DNA of 64,000 nt, from assembly GCA_001574975.1 (NCBI GenBank), contig KQ965851.1:1-64000 (forward strand). Direction: 5' to 3'. Shown here piece by piece: positions 49,598 through 60,800 of this stretch. The stretch comes from Gonapodya prolifera JEL478. Lineage: Eukaryota; Monoblepharomycota; Monoblepharidomycetes; Monoblepharidales; Gonapodyaceae. The translations under genes and the position numbers were made by a program. The first letter of the stretch is position 1, and each line of letters starts with the position of its first letter. The notes under the pieces are model-generated. The model had not been told where the DNA came from. It did not search any database and was given only the letters and a program-made list of their open reading frames with translations.

Positions 49598-49890
49598 CCT
49601 CCTTCGAAGCGTGGTCCAGACCGCGGTGGATTGCGGCGATGTGGTAGTGTGGCGGCACCTTATCGTTACAGGATGCCTCCCTCAATTCCCGACGGAGCAA
49701 AAAATTCCAACACCGCAACAAAAAAAAGTGTGCAAAAATTATGGGTCCGTATGTGCCCTATGTCTTATGTATGGTGTAGTCCAGAGGCTGAATATAGACG
49801 TACTGATATCATCAACTCCATAGGTCTTAATAGATAAAACAACATCGTGATAAGTTGATAAATAATCTAAGGTGGGGAATGATTTACTGA
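49598..49890. other. Intergenic upstream of array copy D
   Basis: Probable promoter region of copy D. No gene or repeat was recognised, except an A-rich run near 49719-49729. Confidence 0.4.
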
Positions 49891-50235
49891 TCAAAGTGTC
49901 GTGGTTGCTTGAGGTACTCCTCGAGGCCGGTCAACCCTTTGCGAGGTCCTTGCCCTATCAAACGAAACCTTGATAAAGATAACATGGAAGTTTTGATTGG
50001 GGCTGTCTGCGAGACTCACCGATAAGCCGTCGTTGATATGTGCATTCCAAGTTCCACTCCCGGCATTTCCTGCAAGGTTCGCCTCCATCGCATCGGACGT
50101 GCTTTGTGCTGCAGGCATCACAAGCTGCGAAAGAAGAACAGGGAGGTGTGTGGGGTTAACAAAGCGACTGACTGAAGTCCGACTTGGGGGTAGCAAAGAT
50201 TGCGTCAGGGATGATTTGGACCCGGGAGGGGGCAA
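49891..50235 (-). CDS. Small hypothetical protein
   Basis: The frame contains LVMPAAQSTSDAMEANLAG and GTWNAHINDGL, which looks like true coding sequence by residue use. A donor (gtgagt) after that point and an acceptor at about 49960 make a second exon likely. In one phase this would end almost at once, in another it would give GLTGLEEYLKQPRHFD before a stop. The exact model and the start could not be decided. I do not recognise the family. It lies between array copies D and E on the same strand. Confidence 0.3.
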   Translation of the reverse strand: MPPPGSKSSLTQSLLPPSRTSVSRFVNPTHLPVLLSQLVMPAAQSTSDAMEANLAGNAGSGTWNAHINDGLSVSLADSPNQNFHVIFIKVSFDRARTSQRVDRPRGVPQATTTL

Positions 50236-50615
50236 TCCAGTTAGCTCAGGTCATATCTTTCGGTCGCGGATTGGTGTTTCTGCTTCTGATATAGCTGCCG
50301 TATAGTAGCGAAATTATAATTGCGCAATTGCTCTTTCAAAAATCCAACGACTCATGCATCTACTATCTCTGCAAAATTAAATATCCGGTCGCAGTCCACG
50401 CTGCGCACGCCGCACTTGTACGAAAAAGCCCACACATTCGAACTTCCTAGAGTGTTTCGGACAACTGGACCAACTCAAAAGTCCGACCCAGTGAAATAAC
50501 AGCCCAAAATCACCCTCCCTTGACGTACGCACTCTGCGTCCCACAATCACCGCACACCAGGTGTTCACCGCCCCCTCCCGCCGGCGCCCTCCCGTTCGCC
50601 CACGCTCGCCGCACC
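50236..50615. other. Intergenic, 3' of array copy E
   Basis: This is A/T-richer in its first half. It should hold the promoter of the small hypothetical gene and the 3' end of copy E. No gene was seen. Confidence 0.4.
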
Positions 50616-52746
50616 CTACATTTCCTCGTCAGACAGCGATCCGCCTTGATCCCCGTGCACTGCTCTGTTCTCTCCCGTAGCAGCTTTGGCGTTTCCAGAA
50701 CCCGCGGATCCGAATCCGGATCCCGATATGGAACCGCCCGACCGCGCCGACAAGGACACCGACGGCACCGACAATGGGATCTTAAACGATCCGAAATCCA
50801 TCTCGCGCTCCGGGGGGTCCAGTCGCGGTACTAGAGGCGACGTGTCGAAGCCCGGTAGGGGAGGTGGAGGTGCGGCGGTACTGGGTGCACCAGAGGCGGA
50901 TGTGGACCTGTGCCCTGATGTAAAAGAAGTCGATCGATGAAGCGTGTACCCGGCGGCGGCAACCTGAACGTCCCGCGCTCGGGCGTCTCTGAGCGATCCA
51001 CCACGCTGAACACTCGCTGCCGGTCTGGTGGCGCTCGACAACGACGTCTTGCGGGCCAGTCCAGCACTCGCACCAGCAGCCACTACAGCATGGGTCCCAG
51101 GACTTCCCATCACCGACGTGCTTCCGCTGCCGGAGCTGCCTTCGTACACCGGGGAGGGCATGAGCCATCCTTCGAGCGAGTCTGCGTGGCTAGTGCGCGT
51201 GTGTGGTGGTGGGGGTGGGGGTGGCGAGCGTGCGGAGGGTGGAGGCGGTGAGCGCGACGTGCGGTCTGCGTGGGAATGTGACGTGTAGGTGTGGTCCGAA
51301 AGCGACGGAAGCGCCGGAACGGACGGCGAGGGAAAGGCGTACAGTCGGGCGCCTGAGGAAGAGAAGAGGATGTCGGGATCCGGCAGTCCCGTGCTTGTTC
51401 CAGCGCGCCTGCTGGACCCGGCCGTGCTGATGCTGCAACTGCCTGAACTTCCGGCGCTCCCAGAACCCAACAAAAGCACACGGGGCACCCCGAGATATGG
51501 CCCGGAAATCTCGAGCATGGATGGTTTTGCTGTGTCGGCACTGGCGGTGGAAGGAAGGTACTCAAACACCCCCGCACCGCCGCTCTTCCGGTCCCGTCTC
51601 CGCGTCCACTTCATCCCCACCACGAACGCACCCACGATCAGAATCACCGCGCCCAGAGCGCCCAAGATCGCGGGGAGGGCGGATGAGGCCGGCGTGTCGG
51701 GCGGCGGTGGTGGTGCGGATGCTGTTTGGGGTGCAGCGGCAGGAGTAAATAAGGGGTGGAGTGAGGCAGCTGGAGTTGGGGTTGAGGTTGAGGTTGGGGA
51801 AGAGGAGAGGGCTGATTTCGCGCTGAGGAGCGGGTCGGTAGTTGAGCGGCCGTTGGCGGTGAGTGTGGCGTTTGTGGTGTCGTCGGCTAGTGGTGGGGAG
51901 GTTGGAATACCCCCGCCGCCGCCACCGTTTCCTGCGGGTGGAGCGCCGACGACGTTCGTTGGAGAGGGGGGTTTCGGTGGACGTGGCGGGGAAGATGGAG
52001 CGGTAACTGTTGGGGCTGGAGCGGGAGGGGAAGGTGGAGGTCTAGGAGCAGGTGGAGGTCTAGGAGCAGGTGGAGGTGGGACAGGTGCGGGAGGAGGTTG
52101 AGGAATGGGAGGCGGCGGACGGGGAGGGCTGAGGCTTTTCTAATGAGTGATCCAACACGCGGCGAAACATGCATCGGCACTCACGGTGGTGGAGGTGGCG
52201 GCGGTGGGCGTAGAGGAGGAGGAGCTGCAATGCAATGCAAGGCAAATCCATTGCATGAAAATTTCGCTCACAGACCGCGGCTGCACGCAACAAAATGACT
52301 CACGCGGCGGCGGCGGCGCACCCGGATTCGGCGCGTACTCGCACACGAAGAACACGTTGCATTTCGCCGTGTATCCGGGCCGGACGGGACATTCGCGTGG
52401 GGAGAAGCATGCGTTGTCTGTGTGAAGGGGAAAAATGAAATGAATAAGACGGTGTGGCGGGGCAGGCGTAGTGTGGTGTGGCGGACGGGAGGACTGTACG
52501 TACTTTGAGCGAGTGTGGGGGACGCGAGGAGGAGGAGAAGGAGAGCAGCGGAGAAGAGGAGGGCGTCTGTGGTGGGCAGGCAGGGGGAGAGATGTTGGTA
52601 AAAGGTAAGGGACCGGTCAAACTCGAGAGGATACCCCGCCGCGCGATGTGTGGCAGCTCGAGGGCGATGCAGGCAGGGCGTGGAGCGATCCCGCGATATG
52701 GGAAGGGGAGCGACTTACGTGCAGGGAAGTGGCGGTTGGGCGCCAT
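50616..52746 (-). CDS. Proline-rich single-pass membrane protein, array copy E
   Basis: Five exons (52746-52719, 52566-52504, 52417-52304, 52224-52185, 52134-50616) encode 587 residues. The signal peptide MAPNRHFPA plus ALLFSAALLLLLLASPTLAQ is split by a 152-nt intron. The ectodomain has four Cys (ACFSPREC, then AKCNVFFVCEY). This is the same pattern with different spacing, so E is the most diverged copy. Then come a Pro stalk with APRPPPAPRPPP repeats, TANGRSTTDPLLSAKSA, a membrane helix (ILGALGAVILIVGAFVVG) with RRRDRK after it, and the tail motifs ISGPYLGVPRVLLLG, LEGWLMPSPVYEGS and DFGSFKIP, ending SLSDEEM. All phases close, so this copy looks intact. Confidence 0.75.
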
Positions 52747-53427
52747 TTGGAGAGGGGAGAGTTGGGAGATGGGACTCGGGAGTGGCGGAGTGAAAAAGTT
52801 AAATAACAGTTTGTTGGACACAGAGTGGGATTGAGGAGGCTGCGTCCTCAGGCAGCGAACTCCACACAAAAATGATGGAATAAGTAAGATGGTACAAAAA
52901 ACAAAAGAGACATCAGGGGAGACGGGGTGGCTTGTCTTGTGCCGCTTGGTGAAAGTACAGGAAGCGGGTCGTGCCGATGATGCCAGGAAGCACAAGCGAA
53001 ACAAGTCATCATAACCCTGAGGATTGTATTCTGGAGCGCACGTCACAGTTCTTTGTCTCATCCCGCTGAGAGTACTCTTGCACGACACAATGAGCCGTCT
53101 GACTCTATCTTGCCATCGTTTCGTCACTCGCCACCCCACCCGCATCGTCCTCGAGTCAGCGACGGGTCTCCAGCGCCATTTTAGGAGCATTTGCATCACC
53201 TTATTGAGCAAAAAACAACGTTTCAAGACGGTTTCCAAAGTTGGAAGGTACCGCGACCAAAGCCTCTCCAAATCCGTGGCCCGCCATTCCGTCCGTTCCT
53301 TCCACTCTCCACCCTCCTTCCACGCTGTAAGCTCAACCTTACGCTCGCCTCCATTTCCTGCCTGCATCGCTGATTCCCCCTCCCAACACACCCAAACCAA
53401 CCTCGACCTCGACCTGCACTCCATAGG
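52747..53427. other. Intergenic, no clear gene
   Basis: This is the promoter side of array copy E and the 5' side of the PaiB-like remnant. A 178-codon frame starting at 53024 overlaps it on the plus strand, but its residue use is not convincing and it runs into the remnant in another frame. Confidence 0.4.
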
Positions 53428-53998
53428 CATTCGCCGAACCGTCCCTCCCCGTCCTCCTCTCCCTCATCGATCGCGCACAGACGGGCAACCTCGTCACGTA
53501 TTCGGGCGAGAAGGGGCTGGTGGCGACGAATGTACCGTGGATCGTCGAAACGGATTCTGATCCGGATTCTGCTCCTGGCCAATCCAGCTCGGCAGCCGCC
53601 TCTTCCGTTGGAGACCCACCACCGCCTCAGCAGCAGCCCAAAATGCGCCTCCTGGGACACATGGCCCGGGCCAACCCGCAACTGGAAACACCTCCTCGCC
53701 GAGTCCTCGGCGCCTGCACACCCGCACCCGTCCATGGTGATTTTCCAGACGGGTGCGTCGGCGTATGTGAGTCCAGGGTGATACCCAAGTAAGAAGGAGC
53801 ATGGGAGGCATGTTCCGACGTGGAATTATGAGGTTGGTCGGCGGTTGTCTGGGAGAGCGGTACAATCGTTTGTATTTTGTTTAAAGACCACCCACCCCCT
53901 ACTCGAACACACACTTCGACACACAAGGCCGTCCACGCCTACGGCCGCGTCGAGCTCATCCACGACCCCACCGCGCTCCTTTCCCTGGTCTCCCTAAG
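53428..53998 (+). pseudogene. PaiB-like FMN-binding protein, broken
   Basis: The coding sense is AFAEPSLPVLLSLI, GNLVTYSGEKGLVATNVPW, then LLGHMARANPQ and FQTGASAYVSP, then YPSKKEHGRHVPTWNYE, and after an intron VHAYGRVELIHDPTAL. This is the split-barrel FMN-binding (PaiB/transcriptional-regulator-like) family. The Trp of the usual SPSWYPSK is replaced by a TGA codon at about 53780, the N-terminal MYxP start is not found, and the end is cut after about 170 codons. It is a host gene remnant; the family in fungi is a small flavin-binding protein of unclear role. Confidence 0.65.
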
Positions 53999-54276
53999 TT
54001 GGCGTAGGCAGGGGCGCGTCGTGTGTAGAGCGCACACAACGTCTTTGTTATTCAATCGGGACCAGATATGGAGGACAAGCAGTGATGCTATTGCCAACTC
54101 TTGTAGGTCTTGGGCAGGGATCCATTCGCCGCTAATTCGTACTCGTTGGGGACATGAACAAACCAGCAGTCGAAAGAGATAATGAACGGGTGGAAAATAG
54201 TTAAACTTTTTTGATTAGGTACATCTGTGCCTATAAATTCTGTCCGTCATCCAAAGCATGCTACAGCGGTGCCATT

Positions 54277-54470
54277 TCAACCCATGCAGTTAGCCCCGGA
54301 TCCTCCGCACCACAATGGTTTGGAGAACGTTCCGCCAACGCTGGTCCAGTTCGGCGACTGATTTGGATGACAATACCTCCATGAGAACAGCCTTGACGAC
54401 TTGGTGGATAACTGCAAGGTGGCATGGCACGAGAAAAGGGGCGACTTTCTATGGCTGCCCGTGCAGCCGC
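54277..54470 (-). pseudogene. Fragment of a transcription-factor paralogue (C-terminal end)
   Basis: Read on the minus strand, it gives VVKAVLMEVLSSKSVAELDQ followed by RWRNVL, close to the C-terminus of the transcription factor that ends at 61039 (ALHQDALSSTSVAELDQ, RWRNVL). The similarity continues into what is intron 3' end in the full gene (ccatgcca...gcag), so it is a genomic copy. Only the last exon and its border are present. Confidence 0.6.
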
Positions 54471-54805
54471 TTTTCGCCGGCCGTGATCTGTTTCTGCACA
54501 ACTGCCCGTCCGCAGCTTTTGCGTCTCTCCGAAGCACCCGGAGCGTAGCCGGAAAAGAAGTTCCAAGCTCGCGGCGTAAGACCGGTCTCTGCGCATGCCG
54601 TATTGCGTAGTTGCGAAGTTGTTGGTGAGCTAAACGGAGATATCGCACTGGACTTAATTGGATTGTTGCGAATTCGGTCTCCCAACAATTCATTTTGCTG
54701 TGTTGTTTCGGATGCCAAGGGCAGGTGGCAACGAACCCAAAACAACGGATCGCGCACCCCAAAGAAGGCGAACCCCTCTCACCCTCTGATCCTCTCTCGA
54801 TCAGA

Positions 54806-56070
54806 ATGCTTCAAGCTCCCTCGCATCGACCGGAGCAGCTGGACCTCTCCCACGACTGGATCGCTGTGCTAGACCAAATAAGCAACCAATACTATTATTG
54901 GAACAGGGAGACAAATGAGACAACGTGGTGGAGGCCTGAGGGTCTCCTAGACCCGGCGGCTTTCGCAGGATTGCTCGGGTAAGAGTGATTTGATGCCATC
55001 GATGGCGGATGAGACGATCCTTTCAGCTCGATTTGCTCAAAGGTCAGAGACCAACCAACCGCCAGATTGGGATGTGAGTCCTCAAAGGATCACCGTTCAC
55101 ATGAGTAAGGAAATTGGCCGAGGTGGCTACTTTGTCGTCTATCCGGGCGTTTGGCACGTCGGAAATTTGGATGTTGCTATTCGAACACCGAAGGATGAAA
55201 CCGATATCGTACCCAAGGTGAGCGTGGATGTGCAAGCCTAAATGCACTCCTTTGTAATTTTCCGCAAAGGACTTCTCGGAACAAGCAGAATTGTGGTACC
55301 GCCTCAAACATCCAAACATCGTTCCTCTGTATGGCGCATCCCTTTACCACGGCAATCTTGCTCCGGGGAAGCCGTTTATGATGAGTCCACTGATGCACTA
55401 CGGAAGCGTAGTAGACTACCTCAGACGGGGTAATCCTCGGGCGAGCCGGCTTGGTCTTGTGAGTTGGACTGTGTTGATTAACAAGGAGCCTCTTCATGTT
55501 GTTCGACTCTTAGCTCGTGGATGTTGCAGCTGGCCTTGAATACCTTCACCAGAAGGGGATTGTGCACACAGATGTGTCAGCTCAGAATGTGTTAGTCAGC
55601 GAATCTGGCACCGCCCTTATTGCAGACTTCGATTTCGCTAAGAGCAAAAGAATGGATGTTACATCTGGTACCCGGCCTGGGACCGTGTTTTATATGCCAC
55701 CAGAGCGTCTTAAGGGCCAACCATGTACATTTTATGGGGATATCTATGCATTTGGGATTCTTTGCTATGTGGTGAGTGAACCATTGTTTCATTAACTGGC
55801 GTGTGTTGATCGCCCTAGTAGATCTGGACCCTTAGAGACCCATTCCCTGATTTCAAGCCTCCGCTTTCCATGAGCCAGAAGGGACGGTTTGCTCAAAGGA
55901 TTCTTTATGACGCGAATTACCGGCCAGACTTCTTTGGGGTAGACATTTACCCGGAGCTCAAATCGCTCATTGAAAAATGTTGGCGGTATAACCCGACCCA
56001 ACGACCGCTAAACTTTACGAAAATCAGTCAAGTTCTGCGAGCACTTTTGGTGGGCTCACAATTGTTTTGG
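54806..56070 (+). CDS. WW-domain TKL kinase with altered catalytic motifs
   Basis: Exon 54806-54978 encodes a WW domain (HDWIAVLDQISNQYYYW, ending TTWWRPEG). The kinase exons are about 54990-55217, 55270-55458, 55514-55771 and one from 55822. The Gly loop is IGRGGYFVVYPGVW. The usual VAxK Lys is Arg (VAIRTPK). The catalytic loop is HTDVSAQNVL, and the metal-binding DFG is DFD (IADFDFAKSK). C-lobe marks (MPPERLKGQP, DIYAFGILCYV, CWRYNPTQRPLNF) are intact. It is a TKL-type kinase of a group common in Agaricomycetes, probably weak or inactive. The join of the WW exon to the kinase does not close in phase, so the 5' model is uncertain. The last exon stays open into the PARP-like part. Confidence 0.7.
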
Positions 56071-57392
56071 AACAGTGCTCTTGATACTGACTCCCTTTGG
56101 TTTAGTCTGAGTATCCCAACCCATTGTCGATGCTGTTCCCGAAGTCAACAAAGTGTTGCGAAAAGGTCTGCTTATCGTTTTATCAAGCGCGAACCTACCT
56201 TATCTTTGAACTTGCGCATAGCTTCACCTGGTCTCAACTTCAACTGGAACTTGAGCGATCGTGATTCTGGGGTCAACCTCGATATACCCTTTCCCATGGA
56301 GATAGTCCTCAAACCCTATCGTGGCGGCATACCCCAGGGAATGACCGTCCAAATGTACACGGCGCTTGGAGGGCCGCCAGGCATTGGCTCGCTGGCCATG
56401 CTAGCGCGCGCGTGGCGATCTCGCACCTTGACTCCAGACGACCTAGGCAATCCTTGGGCGGCCATTCTGCCCCTCCTTCTGGGCCATATGAAGTCTACAT
56501 GGGACAACAAAAGCACAACAGCACCACTCTTTGAAGACCTCCAACTTCAACATATGTGGTTCTATCCGAGCTCAAAGTTTCTCTTCGAGACCGCCATAGA
56601 GTATGCAACAGATATTGCATCAAAGCGGGGTGTCCGCACGCGCGCAGACATGCGATTTCTTTGGCATGGTACGATTGCAAGGTGCCAGGTAAATCGTTAC
56701 AACTTGTGATTAATTCCATCCATAGAGTCAAACTGCGCTCTTAATGCTTCTTATTAGTCTTCTGTGGAGGGACCCGTTGGAAACCACGAATGCAGTAACT
56801 TCTGGAGGTGTCCAGCGTGTCGCATACTTTCAGAAGGTTTCTCACTCCTGAAGTCAGGTTCAAATGTCGCGTTTCAGAGGTGAGACGGTCATCTGATGTC
56901 ATTCTACATAAAGCATGACAGGACATATAGATTTGGAAGGGGGACATACAGCACAGAGTATTCTTCCAAAGCGCACGGCTATACAGATGCCTCCGACCCA
57001 TGCATGATACTGTCGCTGGTGGTTGTGGTACGTCAAAGAGTGTATCTCTCTGGAGAGAACCGTAGTTCTAACATGAGGCCCACCCCTTGCCATAGGGCAA
57101 TGTCTACCCTGCGACTGCTGATATGCCACACCTTGTGATCGCCCCCAGTGGCCATGACTCGGTGCAGGGTGTGACAAGGTTTGATTCGGACGAAAGTGGA
57201 CTGACGTATCCAGAGACAGTAGTCTACAACCAGGATGCCGTGTTCCCAATCGCTGCTGTGCGGTACTCGGTGCTCAGGGCAAGAATGCAGAAACCGACGG
57301 GATGTCCCGCCATGATCCGAAGTGGAACTGCGAAAAAGGGCGGAATCTTCAAGCGCGCTCTGGGGGGGATGCTGAAGCGCATGGGGAAGTAG
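56071..57392 (+). CDS. PARP-type ADP-ribosyltransferase
   Basis: Exons: the end of the long frame up to 56688, then 56758-56879, 56922-57027 and 57096-57392. The H-Y-E triad of PARP enzymes is present: His in RFLWHGT, Tyr in FGRGTYSTEYSSKAHGY and Glu in YPETVVYN. An N-terminal part (FPMEIVLKPYRGGIPQG, then WAAILPLLLGHMKSTW) precedes it. It should transfer ADP-ribose from NAD+ to a protein. The C-terminus is basic (KRALGGMLKRMGK). The 5' end cannot be separated from the kinase gene before it: the frame is open without a stop from 55822 to 56688. It could therefore be a fusion or two closely packed genes. The 42-nt intron at 56880 is short. Confidence 0.7.
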
Positions 57393-57841
57393 GGGGTTCC
57401 TTGAGGCGGTCGGCAGATAACAATGAACGAACTGCTTAATCGGGATAAGGCAATCCGAACTGTCAATTGCGCTCTAGCTCTCGTATACTTGTTTCTGCGA
57501 CTCAATGGCCCCAATTGCGCGCCGGCCGGGTAATTCCACCGCATTCGCGAGTAGTGTTCGCGAGGTCACCAAAGACGGGTTGTTGTCCAGTTTCTCAGAC
57601 ACGGAAGCACATGCAAACAGGATTTGGAAATACAAAGAAGGGCAAAGATGATGTGCTCGCCGAAACTCGAAAGCGGAACCCCCTGTTCGGCGTTGGGCGC
57701 ACACCGTCAAGGGCGACATGCCTGAAAAATTAGGATTTCGTCGGGTCAACGTGGATTCTACCGGCGTTTAAACACGAATACGCGGTACAGGGCGCGGCCG
57801 CAGCACCGCCTCCACGTCGCTCCGCACACGCGCACTCGGCG
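57393..57841. other. Intergenic, no gene seen
   Basis: No Cys6 zinc-cluster coding sequence or other domain was found here, although one would be expected upstream of the transcription-factor domain gene that follows. Confidence 0.5.
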
Positions 57842-60800
57842 ATGAAGACGGAAAAGCGGAAGCGGCGCCCAAAGGACGGGCCTGCGCGGTGAGTGAGAGC
57901 GTGCGAGCGGTGTGATGACGCCAGCTGATCTCGCAGTCTCCCTGCCCATCCAGCCCCACAGACAGGATCGCAGTCCTGGAATCTCTGCTGGGAGTTACAG
58001 TGCCCAAGGAAGGCGCAGCTTTCGCTGGCGCATCGGGCGGTAATCGCAGCAAGCGACCTGCCCCGCCATCTGCTCAACCTCACAAGACAAGGCCGGCCGC
58101 TGCAGCTCCACCTGCGTTCCAGGACGCGTCTGCGCTGTCTGCTCCCACCAATGTCAATCCCGTCGCTGATCTCCTGACGTGGGACATGTCGTCTTGGGAT
58201 GTGCCAAAAACTCCAGCCTCGGTGCCGTCGCTATCGTATTCGTCAACTTCTTCCACTTCGTATCAACCCAGCTCGGCTTTCGCGGACGTTTCTGAATGGC
58301 AAAGTTTACAAAAGCACGTCACCTCGGAACCTGACCCCGTGCCCACGTACCAATCGGGCGTTTCACCTTCCGAATGGCACACGTTGCAACACATGATCGC
58401 GTATGAACCTGTCGCGCCTTCACCCACGTACTCCTTGTTCGAAATTACTTCATCTTCGTACACGCCCTCCTCCTCCTCATCGTCCCAAGAAGAGCAAGAT
58501 CACTCCCTCCCATCCCCCTCCGCCACCGAACTCTCCGTCTTCGACGCCCTCCCGCCCCTCCCGTCCATGGACGACTGCAACCACCTCCTGCAGTTGTATT
58601 TCGAGACGATAGGGAGGCATTTTAAGGTTTTGCATCCGCGGGTGTTTTGTGCGACGAGGAGGAGGGCGAATGTGCCGCTTGTGTTGAGGTGGGTTGTGGG
58701 ACGGGGAGGGTGGGTGGGGGGAAGCGCGGAAGAAGGAGCTCTCCGAGGCCTAAGCGCCGTAAGGTGCTGACCGAAGCTGTGGGGCGGAGTGAGAGGCGAA
58801 TACCCGGCGAAGCGGAACACTCTATACACTGCGGGGCGGAATGTCCTTGCGGAGCGATCAGTTCGAGGCCTAGGCGATCAAATTCTATTTTTGATTCCCT
58901 CTCGCATTTGCAAAACCTCACAACCCCTCTCCCCCTTCCCTTCCTCACCGCAGCATGCTCACCCTCGGCTGCCGTCTCCACCCATCCCCCAACTTCCGCC
59001 GCCTCCACCAATCCACCCTCTCCTCCTACAGCGCGCTCCTCCTCCCCATCGCGGCCTCGCAGCAAGTCGACGTCGAGTACGTGCAGACCCTGCTCCACGT
59101 CGGGATGTCCCAGTTCAGTGGCGCGGTGGCCGCCGCGGGGGTTGATGGAGGGGAGAGTGGAGTGCAGTTAACGGGATTGATCGCGGCGTTGCAGTTGTCG
59201 GCGCAGGGGTTGAGGCAGGTCGTTGCGAAGGATCCGGCGTTACGACCGCGGAACAACACGGCTGTGCAAGGGCTGTCCAGATTCGGAACGACCGCGGGGG
59301 GGAGCGCTCCAGCGCGAACACGAACGACGTCGTTTACACAGGCGATGATCGACGACGAGGCCAGGAGGACGACGTGGTACATGGCGTGGCTGTACCAAAC
59401 GATCGATCAGCGGCTCAAGGGCCTGTGTGGGAATTTGGAGCTCTTGAGCGCCGTGGAGGATGTGCCACTGTGAGTGCCTTGCGGAAGTGCTGGGAACGTT
59501 TCGGCGTCCTCCTGATCAAGGTGGACGGCACACCTCACCTTGGTGACATTTAGACCCACGGGTGACGTCCTGTGGCAAATCCCTCCCGACGCAAACATGG
59601 CTGCGATGGTGGCACCGCCAGAGCCCATCACCTTACGAATGCTGTTCGACGCGGTACAATGGCCTCTCGTCGTACCGACCCAGATTTCTGTTGGGTTCTT
59701 TTCGCTGGAAATCGCACTCACGGTGTATTGTGTGCACAAAATTTTGGAATATGTGGGTATCCTTGACACCCTTACTCAATTAAAACATTGTCGAGCCCAA
59801 AGATTCACTCCCACAAACACCCCACCATACCCCAGCGAACTTTCTGCGCCGCGCACCACATCTCCGCTCCCCCTTCCTCCCCCTGGATCGACTCCGCAAC
59901 CCATCTCCACGGCTCCACCGCTCTCCTCAACATATCCTCCACACTACCCACCATCGCCCTCGCCCCCGCCGACCGTGCCCAAATCATGGCGAACCACATC
60001 ACCTCACTCCTCACTGTCTGGCGCGCCCGCCTCAACGTGTCGCTTTCCCTCGCCCCTCCCGCGGGCACGCCGTGCGCAACCTTCGCGAGCGTGCCACCCA
60101 GCACGCTCCAGCAGGACATCGACCCCATTATCGAGCAGAGCGCCGAAGCCCTGGCGCTGACGCTGCATTACCACTCAGTATGGTGCTTCTGGACGTCCCC
60201 GGTCGTTCCCAAGTCGCATTTGGAGCGCGCCGCCGCCGCCGCTGCCAATGACGCGGCCGAATTCGGCGCTGCCGCCGAGCGTTCAAGCCTCAAAATCGAC
60301 CCCTTCGTCCAATACCTCGACGAAATGCTGCTCTACTGCACCGACACTGGTTTCGCGCCATCGTTCGTCATCGAGTGGATATCACACCCCGCCATGGCCA
60401 TGTGTATTGGCCACGCGATCATGTCTGTCAGAGTCGCGGCGAGGCTTTTGGAATTGCATGGTGTGGACGCGCTGAGGACGGGGCTTAAGACGCTGGGTAT
60501 TGTGAATCGTGAGGGTCGGCGATGCGAGCGTAATGACTGTGCACGTCTCATTAGGTTTCCGTCCCGCCCNCCCCCCCCATGCGATGGCAACAGCGTTTTC
60601 TCTGTTCACTCCGTTTCTTGTTGTGATGAAAGAAGCCCTGCGAGCGTTGACGGCGCCCACCACAGACAACGCCGATTACATCGTCGTCCAGAACGCGATC
60701 GACGGGTTCGGCGGCTACGAGACGTTCCGCGCCATGACGGGGCTTCAATTTCAGAGGATTTTAAACTTGGTGGCGGATGTGCAGACTAAGTTCAAGTGGA

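Noticed and set aside
51289-52101. 270-codon plus-strand open frame rich in Gly and Ala
   Set aside because: It is the antisense of the Pro/Ser-rich exon of array copy E. GC-rich low-complexity codons leave the opposite strand open.
35298-52746. WSC or Mid2 family assignment of the array proteins
   Set aside because: The layout is similar but the Cys number and spacing differ from a WSC domain and no Mid2-type motif is seen; kept as unnamed.
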